Shown here piece after piece: positions 15,809 to 22,906 of a stretch of DNA of 24,836 nt (its first letter is position 1; every line of letters begins with the position of its first letter). Both the position numbers and the translations under genes were made by a program. Below the pieces are notes generated by a model that searched no databases, was not told the origin of the DNA, and saw only the letters and a program-made list of their open reading frames with translations. The DNA is from Bdellovibrionaceae bacterium UBA5009 (GTDB lineage Bacteria > Bdellovibrionota > Bdellovibrionia > Bdellovibrionales > Bdellovibrionaceae): NCBI GenBank assembly GCA_002396665.1, contig DGYJ01000069.1, forward strand, positions 1 to 24,836. Direction: 5' to 3'.

Positions 15809-17170
15809 TTATTTATTCAGACGTCGAAGCAGGGTGGGTTTTTCTTGAACTCCGCCCTCGATGTCCCACTTAAAGGGTAATTCTACCCATCCTTCTTGTC
15901 CTGGATAAAACTTCCATCTTTTTAAAGCAGCTAATGTTTTACCGTCTAAACTTCTGTGCCCTGAACTTTGAATTAATTTAAATTTTGAAGTCGAACCGTC
16001 TTTGCTGATGTAAGCCCAAAAAACCACTGTTCCATTTTTTCGGTCCATACGATCTTGCACATCATATTCAGGTCTTGGATTGCCTGGCATTTGTCGAAGG
16101 TCCTCAAGATCACGAACCGACCCTGCTGAAGGATTGGACCCAGCATTTGGCGAACCTTCGCCTGCAGCACCCTTGACCAAGGTCCCCTGACTTTGCCCTT
16201 GGCCATCGCCAGCGCCTTGACCTTGCTCTTTTGCCAGGGCTTTTTGTGCTGCTAAAGCAGCCGCAGCTGCTTTAGCATTGGCAGCGGCTTGGGCTTCTTG
16301 CGCCGCCCTTGCATCTGCTGCGGCCTTCGCTGCCGCCGCTTCGCCGGCAGCTTTTTCTTTCGCCACTTGCGCGGCCACTTGTGCTGCTTCAGCTGCAGCT
16401 AATGAGGCAATTGCATTTTGATCTTGCTGTCTTTGGGCTGCATTCAACTTGGCAATTCGATCGGCCTCTTGTTGATTTTTCTTTTCTAAGGCAGACATCG
16501 CTGCCAAGCTTTTTTCGTTTTCTGAATTGATGGACTGATCAAATTCATTTTGAGTCTTCTGAACATCTTCGTGTGAAATTGCAGCGGCAGATAAATTATT
16601 ATCAATTTCTTTTTCATCTAAACGATCCGTCGAGGCCGCATCGGCCTGGGCCTGCTGATCAAGTTCAGGAGTCGAAATATCATCCAAGGTTTCAGGCACA
16701 ACAACAGGGGATTCTTTCACTGTAACAATAGATGGGGCCTTGGCTTTTGGAGCTGCGGATTTGGCCACAGATTTTCTAGCCTGAGCAGGCGCAAGTTTTG
16801 CGGGCTCTGGCTGCACAACTAATTCTTCTGCGACTTTCGCGGCCGCATCTACACCCGAGGATGCGCTAGGCTCGGCAGTGCTAGTGGCAACCGCACCCGC
16901 CTTGTGGTCGATTATTTCAAAGCTGACTGTTTCAACTTTAGCTTGTTTTGGTGGCTGAGTAATCGCTGCCGTTAGCACTGACAGAGCTAATAATCCGTGA
17001 AGTGCCAATGAATAACCAAAAAATCTTTTCTGAGCTGGAGTTGATTCAAGGGGCTGAATTCTCTCTTTTGAAGCCTCAAAATCCATCCCCGATAGTCGAA
17101 AGGCAAAGGATTCAAGATCCAGCTGCTGAGGCTCGGACTGATTGTTTTGGTTGATAGTTTTTTGATCCAT
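15809..17170 (-). CDS. TonB-family energy transducer
   Basis: This 453-residue protein has a cytoplasmic N-terminus (about 48 residues), a single membrane helix (about 50-71) with the SxxxH motif used by TonB to contact ExbB/ExbD (S54, H58), a long periplasmic Ala/Glu/Gln/Lys-rich region predicted to form an extended helix or coiled coil, a Gly-rich hinge, and a C-terminal TonB domain with GTVVFWAYISKDGS, SSGHRSLD and LKRWKFYPG. It would couple the proton motive force to outer-membrane transport or another envelope task. ExbB and ExbD are not adjacent. The long helical stalk is more AglT/TolA-like than classical Pro-rich TonB. The ATG at 17170 has AGGGG six bases upstream; the GTG at 17197 is less likely. 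Confidence 0.85.
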   Translation of the reverse strand: MDQKTINQNNQSEPQQLDLESFAFRLSGMDFEASKERIQPLESTPAQKRFFGYSLALHGLLALSVLTAAITQPPKQAKVETVSFEIIDHKAGAVATSTAEPSASSGVDAAAKVAEELVVQPEPAKLAPAQARKSVAKSAAPKAKAPSIVTVKESPVVVPETLDDISTPELDQQAQADAASTDRLDEKEIDNNLSAAAISHEDVQKTQNEFDQSINSENEKSLAAMSALEKKNQQEADRIAKLNAAQRQQDQNAIASLAAAEAAQVAAQVAKEKAAGEAAAAKAAADARAAQEAQAAANAKAAAAALAAQKALAKEQGQGAGDGQGQSQGTLVKGAAGEGSPNAGSNPSAGSVRDLEDLRQMPGNPRPEYDVQDRMDRKNGTVVFWAYISKDGSTSKFKLIQSSGHRSLDGKTLAALKRWKFYPGQEGWVELPFKWDIEGGVQEKPTLLRRLNK

Positions 17171-17334
17171 TGCTGACCCCTTTACTTTTAGGCTCACGGG
17201 AATCTATACAAAATGGGGGCCAGCGGCAGAGAGCTACTGAGTCAATATAGACAGGTCTTAAGCGAAAATTTGTGTAATTAATTCATTTTCGAAAACAAAA
17301 TGCACAGTGTAATAACCCTACAAACATACCATTA

Positions 17335-17363
17335 TTGCAAATACCAAATGGTTTCGATAGTAT
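17335..17363 (+). promoter_or_regulatory. Promoter giving a leaderless transcript
   Basis: TTGCAA (17335-17340) and TAGTAT (17358-17363) have the ideal 17-base spacer. Transcription would start at about 17370, one base before the ATG at 17371, and no Shine-Dalgarno sequence is visible. Confidence 0.55.
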
Positions 17364-17370
17364 ATGGCCC

Positions 17371-18087
17371 ATGAGTACATTTGAAAATTTGAACAATTTA
17401 GAAAATGAAGCCAACCAAAACACATATGAATCTAGATTTGTATACGGATTGGTCGAGATTAAAAAAAAATTATCACATTATGGAATTGAGAAGCACCTCT
17501 TCAGTAATTACAATTCGCCACTTTCTAAGTTCAAATCTTTGCCGACTGATACTAAAATTCAGATCATAAACAACTTACAAAATTACATTCGTGCCCTCTC
17601 CAGCCTAGATGAGCTCGAAAATCCTCAAGAAAAAAATAGTTTGAATTTGTTTTGGCTTTTTATGCGAGAGCTTGGCTTTAAAAGCACATCTGATCTTTTT
17701 TCGCATTTAAAATTCGATGATGTTCTTGAGCTTTACAATCAAAGCGGCGTGCAAATTTTTTGCAGTATGAATTTCTTTAATCTGTGTAGTTACTCTTATG
17801 AAGAAATTTTTAGCTACAGCTGGTTTGATCTTTACAATCGAGAGGTTCCAATTACCCAAGAACTTATCGATATCACAACAGATGCATCAACTGGGAAGAC
17901 AAAAAACATTCGTCTTCTTTCAATTGAACCACATTATGTGACAGAAAATCATGACGGGAAAATTAAGTTTAAAACAAAGATCAAACAAAAATTAATTGCT
18001 CCCCTCATGTATATTGGTGGGGGAGCTGCTGGATTTATTCATTGCTTCGAAGTTATCTCGCATGAAAAATTCATGCTGGACAATTAA
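17371..18087 (+). CDS. PAS-like domain protein, unknown function
   Basis: This 238-residue soluble protein has a helical N-terminal part (about 1-110) and a PAS-like domain (about 118-230). The PAS pattern is seen in LELYNQSGVQIFCSMNFFNL followed by YSYEEIF and WFDLYNR, and the late strand with GGGAAGFIHCFEVIS. No kinase, HTH or other output domain is present, so it would signal by binding a partner. The longest frame starts at a TTG (17335), but that TTG is the -35 element of the promoter; the ATG at 17371 is more likely and is probably leaderless. Its last four bases overlap the convergent diiron oxidase gene. The gene is visibly AT-rich. It may sense a product of the neighbouring operon, but this is inference. 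Confidence 0.7.
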   Translation: MSTFENLNNLENEANQNTYESRFVYGLVEIKKKLSHYGIEKHLFSNYNSPLSKFKSLPTDTKIQIINNLQNYIRALSSLDELENPQEKNSLNLFWLFMRELGFKSTSDLFSHLKFDDVLELYNQSGVQIFCSMNFFNLCSYSYEEIFSYSWFDLYNREVPITQELIDITTDASTGKTKNIRLLSIEPHYVTENHDGKIKFKTKIKQKLIAPLMYIGGGAAGFIHCFEVISHEKFMLDN

Positions 18088-18740
18088 GACGCTACTGACT
18101 GGTACACTTCTGCCTTGTTTAACTGTTCATTTATTTTTCTATAAAAACTAATATATTGTTGTTCGCAAAGCTTGATGCTTTTCAAAATTGCCTCACGCTC
18201 TTTTTGATCGCATGCTTCGATTACTGAATTTGATTCCTGACTGTGATCTGCATCTACAACTATGTGTACTTTTAGAAATGTTCCGCACTTTGGACCATAG
18301 GTAGCAGCAAGTCTATCATAAACTGGTTGCGCTTTATTTGCAGCAAAGCCCTCGAGCACTAATGCATAACCTAAAATTGACATTGGACTTACTTCAGCAA
18401 TTAAATAATGCATTGACTGATAAAGTGCAGAAGTCTCTGCAAACTCTTCAAACTGATCAATTTTGTATCCTAAATTTTTTAAATCCATCAAAGCCAATTT
18501 TTCATGACCCTTTTCTTCAGTTATATGATGAATAAAAGCATTGTGCATTTCGGTTTTATCAATAGGCATTTTTGCACAAGCTAAAGCCAAATTTCGAGTT
18601 GTGTGATTAACATAAAAAAATGTCTGCGCAACCCATTGGCTGTAAAAAGATTTGTTTTCCCACGGGCATTTTGCAATCACATTGCTGACATTTTGAATTG
18701 CAGTATCCCTTGCTGTTTGAATCATTTCTAAAGTAATCAT
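18084..18740 (-). CDS. Heme-oxygenase-like diiron oxidase
   Basis: This 218-residue all-helical protein matches the heme-oxygenase-like diiron oxidase superfamily (PF14518-type iron-containing redox enzymes; known members include UndA, BesC and CADD). The ligand pattern is complete: ExxH (E76, H79), a central Glu (E130) and HxxxDxxH (H159, D163, H166). Members bind two irons and use O2 to oxidise or cleave amino acids, fatty acids or related small molecules; the substrate here cannot be read from the sequence. The start overlaps the stop of the GNAT-like gene by 4 bp, so the two are translated together. The gene is AT-rich. A TenA/PqqC-like non-metal role is less likely because the ligands are intact. 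Confidence 0.82.
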   Translation of the reverse strand: MITLEMIQTARDTAIQNVSNVIAKCPWENKSFYSQWVAQTFFYVNHTTRNLALACAKMPIDKTEMHNAFIHHITEEKGHEKLALMDLKNLGYKIDQFEEFAETSALYQSMHYLIAEVSPMSILGYALVLEGFAANKAQPVYDRLAATYGPKCGTFLKVHIVVDADHSQESNSVIEACDQKEREAILKSIKLCEQQYISFYRKINEQLNKAEVYQSVAS

Positions 18741-19432
18741 GCAGCTATCCTTCTTTCTTCTATATATTCAATATTGTTTAAGTTTTCTTTAGTTAATGGC
18801 TTGTAATTTTCCCATAAAAAATCAACTATTGTTTGCAAATCATCATCTGGATGATTTTTAGCACTAAACTTATCGATCAGAATATAATCTACAGAAACAT
18901 TATGAGCAGTATGTTCCTTTAGTAGACCTTTAGCGCCGAATCTATAGACAACGTCATTAATTTTTCTATTGTTTCTAGTAAAGCTAATTAACGCCTGGTG
19001 GTTTGAATTTAAAAATCTTTTTACTGCTAAGCCAACGTGCACGTCAGAAAATGAAATGTTTGTGATGGATTTTCTCCAGTTTTTTGAAACAGTAAGATAA
19101 CCCATAACCATAATATTTTCGTAAGTCTTAATCTGTTCAAATACCTGTTCTGGATAATTTTTAAAATACGAAAGGTTTTGAAATGCTTTCGATTTCATAT
19201 TTAACTGATTGTACAAAAACACACTGATTGGCTCTTCGTCATAGAATAATACTGAAACTTCATGGCTTCTTAAAAAATCATCGCTGTAAAATTTTTCAAG
19301 ACCAACCAATTCGTTAAACGTTTCGCTCCAAATTGAATTCCAAAGCTCATAGGCCTTTTGAAACTTTGGCTCGGTTGCCAGATCAAGGTTCGATGGTTTA
19401 AAAATATAGCTACTGATTTTTTTGTAGTCCAA
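18737..19432 (-). CDS. GNAT-fold-like protein, putative acyltransferase
   Basis: With the TTG start at 19432 the protein has 231 residues. The middle and C-terminal parts resemble the GNAT fold: a central strand IMVMGYLTVSKNWRKS, a helix with DVHVGLAVKRFL, and then a strand and helix pair ending in VVYRFGAKGLLKE, like the common YRFGF ending. This is nearest in style to N-acyl amino acid synthases (FeeM-like) and other long-chain acyltransferases, but the acyl-CoA binding loop is not clear and the identity is uncertain. GGGAG five or six bases before the TTG, and a promoter whose start would be near 19450, favour 19432 over the longest frame (19477). It is co-translated with the diiron oxidase. 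Confidence 0.6.
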   Translation of the reverse strand: MDYKKISSYIFKPSNLDLATEPKFQKAYELWNSIWSETFNELVGLEKFYSDDFLRSHEVSVLFYDEEPISVFLYNQLNMKSKAFQNLSYFKNYPEQVFEQIKTYENIMVMGYLTVSKNWRKSITNISFSDVHVGLAVKRFLNSNHQALISFTRNNRKINDVVYRFGAKGLLKEHTAHNVSVDYILIDKFSAKNHPDDDLQTIVDFLWENYKPLTKENLNNIEYIEERRIAA

Positions 19433-19456
19433 GATAACTCCCTCATCTCGGCAAAA

Positions 19457-19484
19457 ATTATGAAAATTTCTTTTCAATTCGCAA
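19457..19484 (-). promoter_or_regulatory. Promoter of the GNAT-like / diiron oxidase operon
   Basis: On the minus strand TTGCGA (19479-19484) and CATAAT (19457-19462) are 16 bases apart. The predicted start at about 19450 lies downstream of the TTG at 19477, which supports the later TTG start at 19432 preceded by GGGAG. Confidence 0.45.
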
Positions 19485-19625
19485 AAGAACTATCGGCGGG
19501 ATTTTTTTTTACTAAAGGCAAATGATTAATTTATAAAACAATTTTGATTTTTAAATAAAGCTGCTTTACTGCATTAAGACTTTCGGCAGATGTCGGGATA
19601 ATAAAAACTGGATGAAAAGAGGGGG

Positions 19626-20258
19626 CTACCTTGGCGCAACAACGGACTTTGAGCCTTCATCATCTGAAGATTCATCGGACATTTTTGTTTTTTTATCCCC
19701 GGCTTTACTAAAAGTTTTGGGGCCTGCTATTTTTTCGTAGGAAACAGCAATATCGTTCAGCGTATAGCTTTCAGACTTTTTCTTTTCTTTACATTCAACT
19801 TTGATCGGCAAAAAAGTGGAAGTGGTCCTGGTTTGGTCTTGAAGCTGTGTCGTGATCCCTTCGCAAGAGCGTCGGTTACCATCTATTAAAACAAATTTAA
19901 AGGGTTTGCTGACCATTGCGAAGGACTCTTGCACCTTTTTGTTCACCAACTGACATGTGATATTGATTAAAATTTTATCTTGTTTTTTAAAATCATCGGA
20001 CAGGACTTTGGTCTTGCCGACGGATTCAAAAGTTGAAACCACGGCATTAGCCAAAGAAGAAACAGGCATCTCGGCGGTCAAACTGTATTTTGGTTTTTCA
20101 ACAGAAAGTTTTTTTTCATCGCAAAGGCCGTGGGGCTTTTTGGCAGAGGGCTGCATTGGCTTTTCTACAGCAAACGACAAAAAAGGCAGATGAAATAAAA
20201 AAAAGAGAACCATCAGGCTCTCTTTTAAATTTAAATTCAAGATTCTAGAATTAGCCAA
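19626..20258 (-). CDS. Secreted protein of unknown function
   Basis: This 210-residue protein has an N-terminal hydrophobic segment (about residues 16-30, LMVLFFLFHLPFLSFA) consistent with a signal peptide. The mature part has four cysteines that could form two disulfides in the periplasm and a disordered Lys/Ser/Asp-rich C-terminus. I do not recognise a family. The TTG at 20258 overlaps the stop of the XRE gene by 8 bases; an ATG at 20213 is also in frame and gives a shorter signal peptide. Overlap with the XRE gene suggests translational coupling. The function and its relation to the regulator are unknown. Confidence 0.65.
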   Translation of the reverse strand: MANSRILNLNLKESLMVLFFLFHLPFLSFAVEKPMQPSAKKPHGLCDEKKLSVEKPKYSLTAEMPVSSLANAVVSTFESVGKTKVLSDDFKKQDKILINITCQLVNKKVQESFAMVSKPFKFVLIDGNRRSCEGITTQLQDQTRTTSTFLPIKVECKEKKKSESYTLNDIAVSYEKIAGPKTFSKAGDKKTKMSDESSDDEGSKSVVAPR

Positions 20259-20526
20259 CTTGGCTTTTTCCTGAAGAGATCTCTTTGTGCATGTTTTTAC
20301 GGTAAGCTTCTAGCAATAGAGCTGTGATTTTTTTCTCTGGAATACCGAGTAGAACAATCAATTGTCCAATAACATTCAAAGGAAGCTTCGCCAAACCGCG
20401 CTCCATAATAGATACAAACTGAGGCGTGTCATAGCCAAGTTTTTCTGAAAGTTCTAACTGAGTTAAACCTTTTTTAACTCGGTATTCTTTAACTAATTTT
20501 CCTAATTCTTGATTTGTTGTGTTCAC
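20251..20526 (-). CDS. XRE-family helix-turn-helix regulator
   Basis: This 91-residue protein contains an XRE (Cro/C1-type) HTH (about residues 5-62): LGKLVKEYRVKKGLTQLELS, then KLGYDTPQFVSIMERGLAKLP. This is the typical DNA-binding domain; the short C-terminal helix may dimerise. The GTG at 20526 has GGGAG five bases upstream; a TTG at 20538 lies in the same frame. An 18-base perfect dyad (20548-20565) lies 22 bases before the start and may be its operator, giving autoregulation. The secreted protein gene downstream overlaps its end. It is not part of an evident toxin-antitoxin pair, as the downstream protein carries a signal peptide. Confidence 0.82.
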   Translation of the reverse strand: MNTTNQELGKLVKEYRVKKGLTQLELSEKLGYDTPQFVSIMERGLAKLPLNVIGQLIVLLGIPEKKITALLLEAYRKNMHKEISSGKSQVG

Positions 20527-20547
20527 AGGGACTCCCAATTCGCAAGC

Positions 20548-20565
20548 TGGTGATATTGATCACCA
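20548..20565. promoter_or_regulatory. Operator-like inverted repeat before the XRE gene
   Basis: TGGTGAT-ATTG-ATCACCA: two perfect 7-base arms around a 4-base centre, 22 bases upstream of the XRE start. Size and position fit an XRE dimer site. Confidence 0.5.
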
Positions 20566-20624
20566 TGTATTTATTTAATTTGTTGAGCCCATTAAATTAC
20601 ATTTTTATTAAAAAATCAATTTTA

Positions 20625-20639
20625 TTTACGCAACGTAAA
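20625..20639. promoter_or_regulatory. Second palindrome between nagZ and the XRE gene
   Basis: TTTACG-CAA-CGTAAA is a perfect 6-base dyad with a 3-base centre, just past the nagZ stop. The arms differ from those at 20548, so it may bind another factor. It lacks a T-tract suitable for a terminator. Confidence 0.35.
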
Positions 20640-20643
20640 AATC

Positions 20644-21750
20644 TTATAGGGGTGGCATAACTTCAGGGGCAACCCCGGCCTTTAAACTTTCTGCAATTAA
20701 TTTGTGCTGGGGATTATTTATAACTGAAATTGCTTCAGATAAACTCAATGGATCTGGATGAGTTATAAGATCTTTTTTAAATTTTAAAATTTTTGCAGCC
20801 GTGGCATCGATTTCTTCTCGTTTTAAACGGCCCTGGGCTGTTGCCGTGATTAGACTTTCCATGGCTATTGGTGGCACGTCGAATTCGTTACAATAAAGTA
20901 AAATTTCCACGCCGGCCTCTACGGCGCGAACTGGGATCTCTTCAACAGGGAAATGCTTTGTCATGGCTTTCATTCCTAAATCATCGGAAATGACTAAACC
21001 CCTGAAACGACAGTCTTGTCTGATCATTTTTTTAATAAAAATTTCAGACAAAGTTGCAGGCCATTTTGGATCAATTTTGGGAAATCGAATGTGCGAGGTC
21101 ATCACCATATCGATCCTAGCCTTGAAGGCACGCTTAAAAGGAATAAGTTCAATTTTTTCTAAACGTGTAAAGTCAGATTCTTCGACTGGCAAATCTTCGT
21201 GGCTATCAATCAACGTATTGCCATGGCCTGGAAAATGTTTGGCACAGGCAATCACTTCGGCCTTTAAAAAGCCCCTGACCAATGCCGACGCATGTTTAGC
21301 GACCATTTCAGGATCAGAACTAATAGAGCGGTCACCAATCACTTTGTTTAAAGGATTTGTTAAAACATCCACACAAGGTGAAAAATCCAAATTAATTCCG
21401 AAGGCTTTAAGCTCTTGCCCCATGCAATGACTGACGTGAAAAGAAAGCGTTGGATTGTCAACAACACCTAGCATGCTCATTGGGGGCCAAACAGTAAAGG
21501 GGGCTTTAAGACGAGCGACACGGCCACCCTCCATATCAATGCCAATAAACAATGGCGCCTTATCTGGCATTTTATGCCGAAGCGATTGGATCTCTGAACA
21601 CAGGGCATGCACTTGTTCTGGGCTTTCAATATTGCGACCAAACAAAGTCACGCCAGATATATTGTTTTCAATAATGAAATTTTTTTCCTCGGAAGTCAGG
21701 GACTTGCCTGAAATTCCAATCATCATTAACTGTCCAAAATTGGTTCTCAT
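20644..21750 (-). CDS. nagZ: Beta-N-acetylhexosaminidase NagZ (GH3)
   Basis: This 368-residue family 3 glycosidase hydrolyses N-acetylglucosamine from anhydro-muropeptides in peptidoglycan recycling; no signal peptide is seen, so it is cytoplasmic. Visible motifs are GIDMEGGRVARL (70-81), the KHFPGHGNT signature (171-179) with the D182-S-H184 pair used as acid/base dyad, and the nucleophile Asp256 in VISDDLGM (253-260). The length is slightly above the roughly 340 of E. coli NagZ, with a short C-terminal extension. It overlaps the upstream gene by 4 bp (ATGA), so both are co-translated. Together with the transglycosylase at 4561 this window has two peptidoglycan-degrading functions, one periplasmic and one cytoplasmic, though in distant operons. 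Confidence 0.93.
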   Translation of the reverse strand: MRTNFGQLMMIGISGKSLTSEEKNFIIENNISGVTLFGRNIESPEQVHALCSEIQSLRHKMPDKAPLFIGIDMEGGRVARLKAPFTVWPPMSMLGVVDNPTLSFHVSHCMGQELKAFGINLDFSPCVDVLTNPLNKVIGDRSISSDPEMVAKHASALVRGFLKAEVIACAKHFPGHGNTLIDSHEDLPVEESDFTRLEKIELIPFKRAFKARIDMVMTSHIRFPKIDPKWPATLSEIFIKKMIRQDCRFRGLVISDDLGMKAMTKHFPVEEIPVRAVEAGVEILLYCNEFDVPPIAMESLITATAQGRLKREEIDATAAKILKFKKDLITHPDPLSLSEAISVINNPQHKLIAESLKAGVAPEVMPPL

Positions 21751-22724
21751 TTTTCGGCCTTTTCTGAATTTGATTGCGGAGAACTTTGAACCCCGCCCGC
21801 GGCAGGTAGGGGTTTCGTTTTAATCTCTGCTGTCCCTTTCAATTGTATACCTTGACCCTGGGGAACTCCATATTCTTTTGGTTTCTCGGAATCGGCTGGC
21901 TTAAGCGTTTCAACTAAAAGCGCTTTAGATACAATATTTTCTGTTCCTTTTGGCACTTCTCCAAATAAGTTTTTAAGAAGTGATGAACCAACTCCGAACT
22001 CTGCCGTTGCTTGGGATGGTTTGGCCATTAATTCGGTTGAAATATTTTGACCAGGATTTGTGACGCCCAAAATTTCACCGCGATCGCTGATGTAGGCGAC
22101 AAATTTTGAACTTTTGTAGTCATTAAAAACTTTATAAGCCTGGAATTGGTTGTATTTTTCTTGTTTACTGACGACGGCCTTGCCTTCGTAAATTTGTGCA
22201 TCTTCTTCAGCGATGGCTTTGTATTCGTACTTAGAATCAGCCTGTAGACCTTTTTTTAAAATTAAATACACTAAAAACTGACTTAAAAAAACGCCTTTGT
22301 TTTCAGGCCTAGATAAATCTGTTAAAATGGTTTTTGTTTTACCGCCCTCTTTGACAACGGCTTTCATTTTATTATTTGCAAATGTGGCATCGATTGTTTT
22401 TGTTTCTTTACCGACAAGGCTTGTGTACGAGTAAGAAATCGGCTTTAAAGATTCATCTGCCACGGCCTTTAAACTTTCTGTGACGTCAGAACCTAGAGCC
22501 CCAGTTTTAGTGATTGTCGTTGCAGTGAATTTTTTTGTTTTTGGATCAAATTCATATTTTTGAATTGTATAACCAACATGGACCCCACCCGAAAGAATTT
22601 TTGAATAGCCTTCGAACAAGACGTTATTTGCTGCAAAGCTTTGGGTCGACACAAGTAAGCTTGCATAGACAGAAATGTATATAAGATAGGCAAAAGTAAG
22701 TGGCCACAACTTCAGATTTTTCAT
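21747..22724 (-). CDS. Secreted protein co-translated with NagZ (possible DUF3108-like)
   Basis: This 325-residue protein has a signal peptide with cleavage near SFA-A (residues 31-32). The mature part contains a beta-rich domain with LFEGYSKILSGGVHVGYTIQ at the start, which is loosely like periplasmic DUF3108 proteins, and a Pro/Gln/Ser-rich disordered C-terminus (about 265-325). I am not certain of the family. AAGGAATT precedes the ATG. It overlaps nagZ by 4 bases, which suggests that the pair acts in envelope or peptidoglycan turnover, although NagZ would be cytoplasmic and this protein periplasmic. No catalytic motif is visible. Confidence 0.7.
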   Translation of the reverse strand: MKNLKLWPLTFAYLIYISVYASLLVSTQSFAANNVLFEGYSKILSGGVHVGYTIQKYEFDPKTKKFTATTITKTGALGSDVTESLKAVADESLKPISYSYTSLVGKETKTIDATFANNKMKAVVKEGGKTKTILTDLSRPENKGVFLSQFLVYLILKKGLQADSKYEYKAIAEEDAQIYEGKAVVSKQEKYNQFQAYKVFNDYKSSKFVAYISDRGEILGVTNPGQNISTELMAKPSQATAEFGVGSSLLKNLFGEVPKGTENIVSKALLVETLKPADSEKPKEYGVPQGQGIQLKGTAEIKTKPLPAAGGVQSSPQSNSEKAEK

Positions 22725-22869
22725 TTGGAATTCCTTTGTGTTTGGATATTTTCTAATATGTTCTGATGGATGGCAAAAAGTTTGTCAGGTATTTAAGTTC
22801 TTTTCAAATGAGGGGGCTCGACCAAAGTGAAGTGTTTTGTCTTAGAAGAAGACAATGGGAAATGAGCCT

Positions 22870-22898
22870 TTTACTGCTACGAATTGTCAGCCTATAAT
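22870..22898 (+). promoter_or_regulatory. Promoter with consensus TATAAT, leaderless transcript
   Basis: TTTACT (22870-22875) and a perfect TATAAT (22893-22898) are 17 bases apart. Transcription would begin near 22905, two bases before the ATG at 22907. There is no Shine-Dalgarno sequence. Confidence 0.55.
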
Positions 22899-22906
22899 AA
22901 GCGAAG

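Noticed and set aside
19491..19520. GCCGATAG, close to a sigma-28 -10 element, upstream of the GNAT-like operon (minus strand)
   Set aside because: The -35 region at the correct spacing (TTTAGTAA) matches only about half of the consensus; the TTGCGA/CATAAT pair is better placed.
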